Shown here: positions 50,411 to 63,000 of the stretch, piece by piece
Layout of the letters: the number at the start of each line of letters is the position of its first letter
How positions within the stretch are numbered: the first letter of the stretch is position 1
NCBI GenBank assembly: GCA_023079485.1
Contig: CM041084.1
Location: 62,157,709 to 62,221,708 of the forward strand
DNA from: Archilochus colubris
Lineage: Eukaryota > Chordata > Aves > Apodiformes > Trochilidae
Reading direction: 5' to 3'
Length of the DNA stretch: 64,000 nucleotides
Notes under the pieces: generated by a model
The model's input: only the letters and a program-made list of their open reading frames with translations
What the model was told of the DNA's origin: nothing
Databases searched by the model: none
Made by a program: the position numbers and the translations under genes

Positions 50411-51642
50411 GGTCCACACTGCCTTTTTTCAGACCTGTGTTGAGGGTTGGTCACTGAAAGTAGTCATGTCTCCCTTCTGTAAATACTCGGGGTCCCCTTG
50501 GCTTGGAGCTGGCACACCCATCACAGGTGAAGGGGGAACCCCATCACCAAAGCTCATGAGTGCAGCCCCCAGCAGACCCAACCTCAGCAAAAAAAGCTTC
50601 ACAACTCCAAGTATTTCGCAAATTAGGGAGAGAGGGGACATTATTAAAAGCACATTGAGGCTCACATTTTTAAAAAAACTGCTAAACAGCAGTGATTTTT
50701 TTATTTTCTGGAGAACACTCGTTATTTTGTATGCTTCATGGCAGGTGATGTAGCAAGTTCACACAAGGAGAACAGGGTTTGGTGGTATAAACAGGACAGA
50801 CAAGACTGGGTGGGGTAAAGCCAAATTTAGTTAAGTGAACCTGCCATCCTGTTTTGTTCAGGCAACAAGCCTGCTCCAGACAGTTCTCACCAAGCCAGTG
50901 AGAAAGGTGCCTCTGTCTCCCTGTTCATTTTAATCTGTATAAATACTAGGTTTTGTCAGGCTAAAGAATCCACTGCAGACTCAAGCCTTTTCCTTAATTA
51001 TTGGTATTCACTGAAAGAAAGGGTAAGTTTTAAGGGAGGGGGAAGGAGATTGCCACCCTTTCAGTGCTGCTGTGAAGGGAGCTCTGCTTATCACAACAGG
51101 TGCAAAGGCCACTCACAAAAACAGAAGCAGTTCAACACTGAAAGGCTAAGAAATTACTTATTCTCTTTGTCAGCTGCTCACATAAGCAGGGTAAAGGCTA
51201 CTTGGAAGAGAAGAGAGAGGGTAAGAAGAAGGGTTAAAGTTTGTCACAGAATAAGAGAAAGGAAGAAAGAAAGAAGCAGCACACAAGCCCAAAGGTTTAG
51301 AGAAGACTGCAAGAGATATTGGCCTTACAAATAAATAAATAGGCTAAAAAAGAAAGCAGAAACAAAAGTACATCACCACACAGAGCAGGAGTAAGCAGCA
51401 CCAGCAGGCTGAGGACTGGCAGAAATTTTAAGGCTCCCACTCCAGCTGAATGGGGAGGGGAACAATGCTGGCTGAAAGCACAGCATTCCTGCCCCTGCTC
51501 CCCACAGAAAGGGGCTGGGCTGTGCAGGTCTTTCTGGTGGCTCCCTCTAATTACCCTTTCTTGTGTATGGCAATTCCTGGCCAGCTCTGAGAATGGTCAC
51601 TGTTGGAGGGGATTTGTATGCCACATCTAGAGAGTCAACATA

Positions 51643-51956
51643 TTAGGGAAAAGATGGGAAGACAGAAGGAAAGATAGAAAGAAAGGAGGAAAAAAGGGAA
51701 GAAGGAAGGAAAGAAAAAGGGAGAGGAGGGGAGAGGAGAGGGGAAAAGGGAAAGGAGGGGAAAGGAGGGGAAAGGAAAGGAAAAAGGAAAGGAAAGAGGA
51801 AAGGAAAAAGGAAAGGAAAAAGGAAAAGTAAGGCAAGGAAACAGGAGAGGAAAAAGGAAAGGAGAGGAAAGGAGAGGAGAGGAGAGGAGAGGAGAGGAGA
51901 GGAGAGGAGAGGAGAAAGGAGAAAGGGGAAAGGGGAAAGGAAAAGGAAAAGGAAAA
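51643..51956 (+). repeat. Polypurine block, (GGAAA)n / (GGAGA)n
   Basis: About 314 bp made almost only of A and G on the plus strand. Uninterrupted purine runs are 51676-51828 (153 nt) and 51843-51956 (114 nt), separated by a T at 51829 and C at 51834 and 51842. The first run is mainly GGAAA/GAAAG/GGGGA variants. The second contains about ten tandem GGAGA units at roughly 51861-51912. Such homopurine-homopyrimidine tracts can form intramolecular triplexes and tend to mutate by replication slippage. The complementary strand gives a 110-codon Ser/Phe/Leu/Pro frame, which is not a gene. Confidence 0.97.
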
Positions 51957-54900
51957 CACCCCTTGGTTAATCCCTAGATCTCTCTCAAGTTCTGCATAAA
52001 TTTCACCCTCTCTTCCCAGAGCTCAAGGTTGTTTTACATCTGGTGCATCTTATTTTCTAAGGATGATGGTTCTGTTTATTTTAACCAGGCCTGGAATGAT
52101 GTGCAAACCAGACATGCCTCTTAGATTCTGATTGTTCACAGAACCAGATGGCCAAACCTTACTCTTTTAAGACAGCTGACTCAAAGCCATAAAAGAAAAC
52201 ACAAAAAAATGAAAACAATCATCAACAACAACATCAAAAAACACCCTGTGGTGGGAAAAAAAATTAAAATCAATGTTGGCACTGTGTGAGAGAAAAAACT
52301 CAGAGAAAAGAGAGTGTTTGGTTTCCAGACCCTGGAAGTCCAGCGTGAGAAGGGGGGAATTTGTTCACTGGGAAGTTTCTACCACTAGTAAGATCAGAGG
52401 AGGAATTCCCTAGCTTAAATATGACAGATGTTCATGCCTCTGCTACCCAGAAGCAGTGAAAATCACCTGTGGTTATTCTCCCTACCCTACTAAATGAACA
52501 GCAGTTAGAGATACTAATAAAACATAGTGATAAGAGTCACCTCTGCCCACACCTGTGGATGCTCTGACTCAAAGGGCTTCAACTTCATTTTAGTGCCATG
52601 AACAGTCTCCTGCCAGTCTCATGGTTCTTCTCCTTTCCAGGCTTTTTCTCTTCCCAACTGGTCCTAGATTAGTTGGGAGCCTTTGCTGCAAGGAGAATCT
52701 GTCACAAAACTGAACTTGCCTATGGGGGTTGAAGGCTACACAGTATCTCTCTTAGCAAAGCTACTCCAGCCTCATTAAACTTGAGAAATCCTCCACTGGA
52801 GGTTAAATCAGTCCAGCATCAGACTGATGGTGAAGCTGCGTGTGTAGCCAGCTGGCTGGTTCTGGTTTAGCCGAAACAACTCCTCCTCACCTTGACTAAA
52901 ATCAACATCCATTTACACACCATTGTAACTAAAATGAAAAATAAGTTTTAAAAAATCACAGTCAGGTTATGTGCAGAAACAAACAAGATACCAAGTAACA
53001 CCTCATGAGTTTTCTACTCAAAGATGTAAACTTAGAGCAAATCTGCTGCTCTGCAGTGTTGCTTTGCTTGCTGGCTCACAACCTGGTAGACATAAGGTAA
53101 TTTTTCCTTCTTCCACCATCTTTCCCTTATCCAGGGGAAAACAGATACACAAGCTGCCTAAAGACTCTAAGTCAAATCACTTTCTCTTTAACCATTATAA
53201 GAAATAGAACCCCTTGCAAAAATAAGAGACAGCTAGGTGCCTTTCATCAACTACTTTTCCTTAACATTTCCTACTACTCAGTAAGAAGTATGCAATCCCA
53301 GCATGAAAAGACATTGCAGACATTAGAAGACAGAAAGCCCATTTCAAACATTACAAGGGGAGAAAGGGCTTCAGACATTTTCAGAGTTTCTAATTCAATG
53401 TTCTATGGCTCTTAAAGATGGCAAAGTCCCAGTTAAAGGGTACGCATTCTGTGTCCGGGCCACTGCAGACTTAAGCTAAACATATGACTAGATTTAACAG
53501 AAAAGGTCACCTACAAAGCTGTTTATATTTGTTGAGCTGAAGTCAGATTTTGAACTATGTTAAACTGCAAAGATTAGGTACACAGTCAAGGCCTCAGTTC
53601 AAGTATTTCATGGGAACTGAATGCTACCAGGTTTTAGGAAGCTTTCTGTTTGGATTAAAGAGTTCTGAATGAGGCTGTTAAGACAAACTTTCCTCACAGA
53701 TAGGGCACAAGAAGTAGAAAAACTTATGTTCAATATGCCTTTTGCACAAAAGCATTCACAGATGGTAATAGCAGGAATAATTGCATGCCCTCATGGAGTA
53801 TTTTCATTTTAAAACAACTTCCCAAATAAATGTCAAATAAATAACAACATAAAAAATTAGGTAGTTAATGCAGCTGAAGATGCTGTTGTGTAAGCAACTG
53901 AAGGTACAAATCAATAGGCTGGGGACATTTTCTGTGTTTGCCAAGTCACCTGGACAATATGACTTGAAGCTTCTTGCCATCTCTAGACACTGGCACAACA
54001 TAGATGTTTAATGACAAGGACCACATGCCTGGATACTCTGTCCTCGCTCTTCAATGTCCCAAACGCTGAAAATATTTTCTGTGCTAATTGGCAAGGATGG
54101 CTTGTTAATCTGCCATGGAGTAGCTCCCTTAAAAACCACAGCAAAATCCACTTAGCTGTGAGTCAAGCATACTTCAGAAAGTATTTGTCCTCTTTGCCTT
54201 GGGATTGAGAGAGACAGAGAGAGCGAGCAGTGGTGAGAGAGAAATACCCTAAGTGTGATAAAACTTCAGAAAGCCAGTAAGAATGTGAAAGAAAACACAG
54301 GCCCTGAGCTAAGGAGAGCAACTGGTAATTAAAACCTGGATACAGTAAGTCATTTAAGTTTATTTAAAAACATACTTAAAGATAAATGCAAAGCATTTTG
54401 CTCAAACCTTTTGAGAAGTATGATCCTTAAGTAAGATTAGGAGGTCTTTAATAACACCTGTGTTATAAAATGTCATTATAACCAAGCAGCAAATCAATAG
54501 TCCATGCTGCAGATCACAAGAGCTGTATGTTAAGGAACAAAAGAAAGGGCAACCTCCTTGTCTTTCATGACAGTGATATGTTATACATACCAACACCTTT
54601 CATGCAATGACATTTTTGGTACCTCTAGTCACCTATGAGGCCATCTGTCTACATGATGAGGAGTATACAGGAAAGGATAGTGAGGTTTTTTTATTTCATT
54701 CTACGCAGCCTTCAGAGCAAGTTAAAAGCAGGGCCCATCACTGCTGAATGGCTGCCTACACCAGTGCACTGTCTTGTTTTACAGCTCCCCCAACCTCCTC
54801 CCTTTCCAGCAACAATGGTCAGACCTGGCATTTGAGGCTTCTCAGAGCACTCAGGGTGCAGATGAATCATTGCAAAACCCACTGATGCTCCCCAGCTGCT

Positions 54901-56034
54901 GTGCCACAATCCTGGGGCAGGGGATGCCCAGCCAAGGCCAGTGGGTGGTAGTGAGGGCAGAAATATGGGAGCAGATTTAGGCCAAACTGAAGCTGTCAGA
55001 GCTATGCCTTGGTGAAGGAAATAATACATGAATTTCCCTTCCTTGCCCAGACTGAATTAGCACATCTGGGGTGCACATTTAGCATGGCTTTGGAGCACCT
55101 TTGCCATTAATACTAAAAACACATTCTGGCAGATATCAGGACTTGAGATGAAGGAGGTGAGGGGGGAAATAAGACACCATGCCTCCCTCCTTACCTTGTT
55201 TCTCCCTCCTACCACATGGCTCCAAAGCACTTTGTGACTTGAATGCTGTCAATCTCCTTATGAGAGAAATACATTTATAGAAACCCCATCTCTGTGGCTG
55301 AACACTTTTATGGTACCAGATGTTGGAGGACATGAAGATAATAAAATAAAGCACAGTCCAAGGAAAATGGTCAAAATCATCTTCTGCCAGCAGTGAGAAT
55401 GATAGCTTCTGCAGCAGCCAAGGAGCAGTGCCAGTTTACCCCAGTGAGAACTGGGGCCAGCAAATGGGAAAGGACATAAGTAATTAGGCTGAGTATGCAG
55501 TTTGGGCAAGATGACTTTTGCTCTTCACTGGAGAAATTTTGCTAGAAAGGGTTAATGCCTTCTCCCCTGAAATATGACATAGCAGCTGCAGATGACATCA
55601 GATTTTCTGCCACACTGTTTTATATCAATGCACACGAAGCATCCAGGGAAGACCAAGCACTGCCTGAGACTGTAATGAGAGCAATAGTTAGAGTTACCAC
55701 AGTAAATTGTGTCATTTGGAGATTCTCAGTCATGTGACTGTGGTTAAAAACAGGGATATCTTCATTTTGCTGGGTAAGTATGTGGAGATGTATGTCAATA
55801 GAGCAAAAGCTCTGAGGATTCAGGCACCTTTTTAGTAAGAAATCCACTTACATGGATCTCAGGTAGATATGTGAAACTCACCTGCTTTTCACTAAAGCCA
55901 GCACCCAGGAAGACGGCAGGGTCTGTTAAGTGAAGGCTCCATATTGCTATATTTTGGCACCATGCAGCAAAGCTAAGAAGTAGGTTAATTAAAATTCATA
56001 TGTCATTTCCATTTCCTCTGCATGTCTACAAGAC
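51957..56034. other. Gene-free unique sequence
   Basis: No gene or transposon recognised. There is an A-rich patch at 52195-52270 and a short GAGAGA-rich patch at 54210-54242. Open frames are at most about 113 codons and without domains. Confidence 0.55.
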
Positions 56035-56115
56035 TGTTTATTCTCACCATCTGAAAGAGATTCTCACCATCTGAAAGAGATATTAATTGCTGCTCTTGGT
56101 TGGTGAGAATAAACA
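56035..56115 (+). repeat. 20-bp tandem duplication inside an inverted repeat
   Basis: The unit TTCTCACCATCTGAAAGAGA occurs twice exactly (56041-56060 and 56061-56080). The 15 bases at 56035-56049 (TGTTTATTCTCACCA) are the exact reverse complement of 56101-56115, so one unit's edge can also pair with downstream sequence around a 51-bp loop. No known element was recognised. Confidence 0.93.
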
Positions 56116-56945
56116 CTACAAGAGATCAAGTTCCCTAGTGAAGCCTTCTCAGTTTTGCTTTTAAAACCCAATGGAACAGCTTGAAAGGACTGCTTTTATG
56201 TGGACAGCAATTGGCTTAACATGCAAGCCTAGGGTGAAGTTCATTGCCCCTTGTCCACCAAAATTTTACTGATGAATACTAAAGCAGTTTTTGTTCCCTA
56301 TTTCCTTCAGCCTGCAGCTCAGTGCAATAAGATTTCAGCTAGAGATTAGGTTTATGTGACTTTTTTCAAATAATCCCCTTTCTTCATCACTTGTGCCAGC
56401 ACTGTGGCTGCTAAAGTAATCAGGAGTGGGAAGGATCTGGAAACTGGACCTTTCCTTCAAAACCTGGAAAGACACAATATGGAGATAATGCATATGTTTG
56501 CCCATCAGTATTTCAATAGCGATGTGGTATTGATGCTGAGATGAGATCTAACAAAGGCTCTGCTGATGCTCATGGTTTATCCTGGAAATTGCAGTGATAT
56601 GCATGGATCACATGGTTAGCACCAGCCCAGAACCACATGGTATCCATCTCTGGTGTGACTTCAGCATCACTCCCATTGTGGTTGCAGGTGTGTTTTTAAT
56701 TCCTAGGTGCTTTGACTCATAGAGCCTGATAGTGACTGTGGTGTGAACACTTCCCCTTTGCCAGCATCACTGCTTTCCAGGCCTTCAGAACTAAAAACCA
56801 TTAACATGTGCATCTGCTGGATCACCAACTTAGACTCCTTACCAACCCAGGGAAGTAATGTGTGTGCTACTCAGCCATCCTTCAGACAACAGGAGACAGA
56901 GGCTGTATACAACAGGCAAAAAAAAAAGGTAGGCATCTACTGCAT
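56116..56945. other. Unique sequence upstream of an antisense CR1
   Basis: No gene or repeat recognised. A short A run lies at 56918-56928. Confidence 0.5.
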
Positions 56946-57145
56946 ATCATAGAATCATAGTATGGAAAGGGTTGGAAGCGACCTTAAAGATCATTTAGCT
57001 CCAACCCTCCTGCATGGGCAAGGACAAGTCCCACTAGCTCAAGTTGCTCAAGGCCCCATCCAACCTGGCTCTGAACACTTCCAGGGAGGTGGCAGCCACA
57101 ACTTCCTTGGGCAACCTGTGCCAGTGTCTCACCACTCAGAAATAT
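56946..57145 (-). mobile_element. CR1: CR1 LINE 3' fragment, antisense, other subfamily
   Basis: On the minus strand this is a 5'-truncated CR1 3' end. The plus strand shows the inverted octamer tail (ATCATAGAATCATAG), then 'gggttggaagcgaccttaaagatcat' and 'gttgctcaaggccccatcca', then 'acttccagggaggtggcagcc'. This 3' UTR differs from the 13.5/27.7/36.7 kb subfamily. About 200 bp remain. The short open frame crossing it (56962-57357) is not a gene. Confidence 0.94.
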
Positions 57146-58072
57146 ATATACCATACCCAGCTGCCATTTCCCAGATGATTTCCCAGGACTTTCACCTCCC
57201 AGAGGAGACTAAGGGGTTTGGCAAGGCTGTGTGTACCAAGCTAGTAGTATTTTCAAAAATGAAACCTATACTACAAAAATGTTGGAAGAAGTGCACTAAA
57301 AACAAGCAAAAAACCAAAGAAATCTGTTTTGAAAACCTAGCTGACACTTGTCTATGAATATAAAAGATCCAAAGTTGGTTGTGTGGTATTTGTCAGCCAC
57401 TTGAGGTGCATGTGGTGTGGATGAAATGGATTTCAGCTAAGCATAAAGAAAAAGAACTATTGTGATATACTTTCAGAAAAAAATTCTAGAAAAGGGAGAA
57501 AGATCATAAGTAATTAATTTCTAAGAAGAGACAGTCTGAGAATACTTCTCAGTTAACAGTATTTCTTTTGTCTCTCAACCAGTTATTCACCTGAACACAT
57601 TAGTTCTCAAGAGATCTGGAGTGATGCAAAAAACTTACCTCTTGCAGCATCTGTTTACAAAAGCTGTACCTGCTGCAGAGCCATCACAACAAAACAAATT
57701 TGGCTTCAGTGCTAATTTGTTCACCACAAGAGTCACTTGAGGCAAAAGCCAGATCTAGGGTAATAGACAATCATCTCCATAAACATACCCAAACCAAATG
57801 CTTCAGTAACAGAAGGCTGTGTAAACTGATGAGAAGACAGAGAGAAATTAAAGTAGTATCATACTGGGGGCACTTCTGGGCAAGTCGAGGTATATGCAAG
57901 ACTTTCCCTCTTCCCATTTTTTGGGGTACCTACATTACACTCCTTTTGTGTAGAACACAAACGTTGAACTGGTGCATTACAGCTCACCCCTGTTTTCTTT
58001 CATGTACCGCCTCTCTACTACTGCAGAATATTAGGCTGACTTGATGGGGTGGGAAAATACTATTTTGTACCC

Positions 58073-58142
58073 AACCCTGATCCAAAAGAAGTCAGCAAGA
58101 TTTTTGCCACTGACTTAAAGAGAGTAGGAATATGCTCTTACT
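58073..58142. repeat. Ancient amniote repeat remnant, 'tgatccaaa...gaagtca' type
   Basis: The string 'cctgatccaaaagaagtcag' followed by 'caagatttttgccactgact' matches the layout of an old amniote repeat in which 'ctgatccaaagcccattgaagtcaatgg' faces its reverse complement. It is degraded; the family name is unknown to me. Confidence 0.4.
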
Positions 58143-59291
58143 GAGCCGTAAAGTGAGGCTGTTTGTTATATTTGAATACATATACCTCTGTTAGACTGCC
58201 ATCATAATTTGCTGCAATTCTCTTGGGTATATTTCTAATACAAACACATTAGCCAGCTCTCAAATGCAAATAATGACAACTTCTAAAAAAAAAAGAAGTT
58301 AATAAATCCTTAGGCTTTTCAGTAAAGGAGAGCACATCAGTCACTCCCTAATCAATGCACAGACCCCTTTGTGAAGTGTTAGGGTCTCTGTGGAAACACA
58401 TCATGTATACTTGAATTTTCCCCAGAAAGCTTTGGCTATAAAATGATACATTGAAAATATGAAATATATTTACCCCTACATCTTCACAACAGTCAAGCTG
58501 CCATTATTGGCAATGCAGGCATCAGATCCTAAATCTTATTCATCACTTTGAAAATGCCATTCTTTAATATGAACCTGACAATTCCAATGCACAGCATCCC
58601 CTGGAGATAGCCTAGCCCTTGTACAAACAGATATTTTGAACATCCACTTCTGAAATTTTCTCTTCAACTCAAGGACAAACTCACACTTATTTATTATTAC
58701 CTTTAGAGATTAGAGGTATTCATGGGTTGTTGTTTTTAAAGCGTAGTGCTCAGTGTTCCCCAGAAACCATCACACTAAGCTAATCTCAGGCCACAGAGAA
58801 GGTGGTGGCCACCTGGAAACCAAAGAAGTGGCATTTCCAGAATACCCTTCCCATAACATTCCTGACTGATGAGCACAGCTACTTATGTGACTGCAAGGCA
58901 CACAGCAACAAAACATATAATTTTGCCCTTGACCAGTGAAACATCTGGGGTTGCCCCCAGATGTCTGCAGACACCAATGCTACACCCATCAGACCAATAT
59001 TGCATGTATGGCAAAGTTCCAACAAAGAGCACCAGGAGCAAGGTTAAACCAGTCAGGGAGGTGCAACACCAAATAAAAGGTGAGATCCAGGGGGAGGAGA
59101 GAGATTACAGCAGTGCAGGATCCTGGAGCACTCCTGTTACACACTCATACTGAGAGCTCCTCTGTGCTTTTGGTTTTAATTAGCATTTGTTAACATATGG
59201 AGATATTTACCCAGAAGGAAGGTTGGTGTAGAGGTTACCAGAAACAGCCTCTCTCCCTTTCCCCATCCCCTTCCCACTGAGGTACAGGGGC

Positions 59292-59353
59292 CATCTCTCC
59301 AGCTGGTATAAATCTGCAGTGCTGCACTGATTTACACCAGCTGAGCATCTGGC
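59292..59353. repeat. Ancient amniote palindromic repeat, 'gatttacaccagctg' type
   Basis: Arms CAGCTGGTATAAATC (59300-59314) and GATTTACACCAGCTG (59329-59343) are reverse complements at 14 of 15 positions around a 14-bp spacer, followed by 'agcatctggc'. The phrase 'gatttacaccagctgaggatctggcc' is a hallmark of a very abundant old amniote MITE-like repeat. The central part seems shortened. Confidence 0.65.
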
Positions 59354-61184
59354 TTGGAGATATTTCCGATCATATATAAAAAGAAGAGCAACGTGGTGCA
59401 CTGCTGAGCCAAGGCTGTGGGCCTCACCTGTGCCCTGCTTGGCCACGTTGCCCCATGGCATGAGATAGGCACAGCCCAGGCCTGCTCCTTCCTGCTGTCT
59501 AGTGGAGAAAAGAGGTGCAGGATCCCACCTCCCATCTCCCCTTACAAAATGGAAGTGGGAGAGAGGAAGGGAAATCCCTGCCCGCTCCTTCCCCCAGCCA
59601 CACAGGGAGGATTAGTTACCCACTGTTTATATATTGCTCTGAAGGGGTCAAGTGTGGGAGTGATTGGTGTCAGCTTCTCAGCATCCCATTTAACAGCTGA
59701 CTGAGGGGTGCTTTTAATTTCTCTTAATAACAGAGCAAGTGGCACACACAGCCCAGCCTTCAGCTTGCAAGGGCAAAGCTTGGCCCAACGCTGCCTTCCC
59801 CTGTGCTTCAGGAGGCACTGCCTGGTCCTCCCACAGGTCCTGGGAAGAGGCAGCTCCCAGCAAGGAGCACACACTTCCAGGCCAGGCCCACTGTCCCCAC
59901 CTCACCCAGGCACCCTGCTTGCTTGGCTTTCCAGTCACTTATTTTAATGCAGGGGATTCCTTTCCCCCTGAGAATGGCAAAATGAGTGTGAGGAGGGCAA
60001 AGAGCAGTTGAGTCCTTGCCACCTCCCACAGCTCGAATCACACACCCACCAGAGCAGTTTTGGTTCAACTCATGCCTGCAGTTCTTGTTAGTATTTCCTC
60101 GTGGACAAGTAGCAGGAAAGCAACTCATTCATCCCCTTAGCTTTCCTGCAGTCCACATTTATGCCTTTGCACAAAAATTTTTTCCCGATCTTTGCCTTGC
60201 TTTTCTGAAGAAAATGTGATCCTTTCATAGAAGTAAAGAAACTTTCTTCAATATTGTATTGAAGTCTTCAGTTAGTCGGACTTTTGAACTGACTTGAATT
60301 CCTTTTCCTGCCTGTCCTTCATAAGGAAAATCCCAAATTTGCATACACATATTTAACCTGGATTAATTTCAAAGATAGCTTCAGAGAAAACAAAACTTTA
60401 AAAAATTTGATATAATAGATTTTTTTTTTTGCATTGTGGATGCCATTTTTTGCGAGCCCTTTTGCATTTGTGACAAACATGGCTAATCCATGATAGCATA
60501 AGGTCCCCCATTTGGCAGCACCCATTGCCTCCAGAGGGAGGTGCAGAAGAAGAGAACAAATCATCTCAGGTGAGAGCATCAGAAGGACAATTTTCTTGTC
60601 CATGGTGGACACAGTCAGTCTGGCTGGTGCCACAGCCAGACACCAGGGCAGAAGGTTGTGCCTATCACAGTGGGTGGCAGATGTTGGCATGGGTGAAGTT
60701 GGGAAAGATTGAGAACCTGAACCAGCAGGCCAGCAGAACAACTCTGTGCAGGTCTCCTATGGCCAGAAAACCAAGGTATCACCTTCCCTCTGGATCCCTC
60801 AATGCTGGGGCAGTTACACACAACCAAAGGTGGGATCACACCACTCACTGCATTACTGCATGCATCCTATTTTCTCCAAGAGGTAACAAGGTTGGCTTTA
60901 AAGCAGGCAAAGATGCAGCCTCAGCCTTGTGCTTCCTGAGATCTCTGAGAGTTTCACCATTGGCTTTACCAGCCAGGCAGTCGAGGTCACTGTGTGGTGC
61001 TTAAGCAGCCTCTCTGGAATCACAGCCCTATACTGCAATTAGTGATGATTTATTTTAGGTGACTACAGTTCAACACAGACCAGTACTGGTCTGGCTCCCA
61101 CAATTCATCCTTGAGATTTGCCAGTGAAGGCGGCAATTCTTTTGATCTACCTAATAGAGAAAACTAGAGAGCCTACAATTAGCC

Positions 61185-61217
61185 TTTTTTTTTCTTTTTC
61201 TTTTTTTTTTTTCCCCC
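61185..61217 (+). repeat. T/C-rich polypyrimidine tract
   Basis: 33 bp of T with C interruptions, ending CCCCC and followed directly by AG at 61218-61219. It resembles a splice-acceptor tract but may be just a degenerate poly-T run. Confidence 0.8.
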
Positions 61218-62569
61218 AGTGCCGTTTGGATATGACTGCAAGTGGTCTGAGGGGGAGCTCTGCTTGGAGCAGGCTGCTCCTCCAGTCCTGCTGGCCACGT
61301 AGCATCAAAGGATTTAAACACAACTCCACTCCTGAACATGTCAAACACGTGTTGGTGGAAAGAGCTTGAAATAAGAGTCAGGGTATTGGCTGGGGCAGAA
61401 AGGATGGAGTGATAAAGTCCCAGTACCCTCTGATTATAAAGCAGCTTGCTTTACATAGCTCATGCAGCTCAGCCTAGCAGGGATCAAGGCATGACCCAAA
61501 TCTCAGGCTGCAACCAAGTTCACAGGAGGGTGAGCAAAGAGCCCAAATCTTTCCTTTGTTTGTTCACTGCTCCTCCTGTGTGGCTCAGAGTGGGGGTGTA
61601 CTACACCAACTCTGGAGAAATATAGCAGCAAGTAGTCAGCAGGATATAGAGGCAAGAAAGAACATTTCTTTGGCCACAGGATATGAGAGATATCCAGGAC
61701 ATGAATCCTCCTCTTCAAAGGAACCACTAAGATCATGGTCATTTATACACACTCTTTGCATTGTCCTTGTCCTTGAAGGTATTTTCTGGGCTGTTCAGGG
61801 TTTGTTCAATCTGCAGACAAGATGTGATTACATGCTTGCTCTACTGGCAATTCTCTGAGGCTGAACAGAGTGAATGATCACAGTCCCTTTCTGACAGGGG
61901 ACAAATGGAAACAGAAGTCACCACCCTAAGTGGTGGGTTAGGCAGCAAGACTTGAACAGAAGCTAAGCCACAGGAACTGGGTGGGGGCTCCTTCAGCAAA
62001 CTCCTAGCAAATTAGTCCTGTCCTCCCACCCCCCAATATGGTCGTGATTATTTAAAAGCAGAGGAATACCAACCAGTACATCTGTACAAACACACCACAG
62101 GAAACCAAACTGTAAAGACATCGGCAATCAAGACCAGACTCTTGGTTTGTTTGTTCAGATATCAACATCCACTAACGACAGCCCTATGGTGGCTCTAATT
62201 GGCATGGCAGTAAATGCTCCCAGGGCAATGTGGAAGTTGAACAGGCCAACGTGGGCAGAGAGCAAACCTATCTCTATGGGATCTCCTACTTCCAATTTGT
62301 GAACTGCTGTGGATCAGGGTATAACTAAATTAGCCTGTGAAACAAAAGGGTCGCACAAACCTGTCCCAGTCAACATCATTCACTCAGGCATTTTGCTTGA
62401 TGTTCCTCCTCAACTTCAAGCCAGGAAGCTGACAGAGAAACCATTCAGCTACAAGCTCTTCTCCCTTCTCCTGAAAACATCAAATAACTAAAATATATTC
62501 CCAATGAGAAGTGTGTCTGCTGCTCCTCACGAGTCTTGCAAAGTCTAAGGCATACTTTTCCCATCAAAA

Positions 62570-63000
62570 TTGATAAAAGTTTGTTTGATTGTTTGCTTTA
62601 ATGATTAAACATTCATCCCACAGGGGATTTCTCCTTTGGATGTTAAAATAATGAAAAAGACCAGGTTTTTTTAACAATCCAGCTAATGTGGCCCAAATGC
62701 TAATTTATTATCTCTGTTCTTAAATCCTGGGTGACAGTTAAACATCATACCTACTATAAGACACCCAGTTTTAATGCAAGAATTAGCATTTAGCACACAT
62801 TTACTCTGAAGGAAAAAGCCCAAGGAAACTGTGAATATCTCAACTTCAAAAAGTTAAGGAGAGTCTCTTTAAAAAGCCTCCATGAGGAGACTTCCTTTAA
62901 TGCTCCGACTGCCTTCAAGTCATTCGCAAATTAAAAAGCATGGAGTATTAATAAACTGAGTAGCTCAAGATGTGCAAGATGGTCTTGTTCTCATGGGGAT
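62570..63000. promoter_or_regulatory. Candidate conserved non-coding element
   Basis: About 430 bp of AT-rich, non-repetitive sequence with many distinct TAAT-type words (AATGATTAAAC near 62601, GCTAATTTATTA near 62699, GAATTAGCATTTAGC near 62781, AAATTAAAAAGC near 62930). No exon-like frame is present. The call is based on composition and motif density only. Confidence 0.22.

Larger units (their letters stand above)
38571..51642. other. Gene-free unique sequence
   Basis: No recognisable gene or CR1 copy. Open frames up to 155 codons (42413-42880) and 151 codons (50298-50753) contain poly-Lys or Phe-rich stretches from A/T runs and no domain. The stretch holds poly-A/T tracts, a 16-bp tandem duplication at 42.65 kb and one ancient palindromic remnant at 44.0 kb. 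Confidence 0.55.

Noticed and set aside
50298..50753. 151-codon forward frame with a hydrophobic Phe-rich segment resembling a membrane helix.
   Set aside because: The hydrophobic part is encoded by T runs at 50384-50410; no homology is recognised.
51627..51959. Minus-strand Ser/Phe/Leu/Pro-rich 110-codon frame.
   Set aside because: It is the translation of a polypurine/polypyrimidine simple repeat.
60525..61004. Longest non-CR1 open frame (159 codons, plus strand).
   Set aside because: No recognisable domain, a competing 140-codon frame on the other strand, and a length within the chance range for 64 kb.
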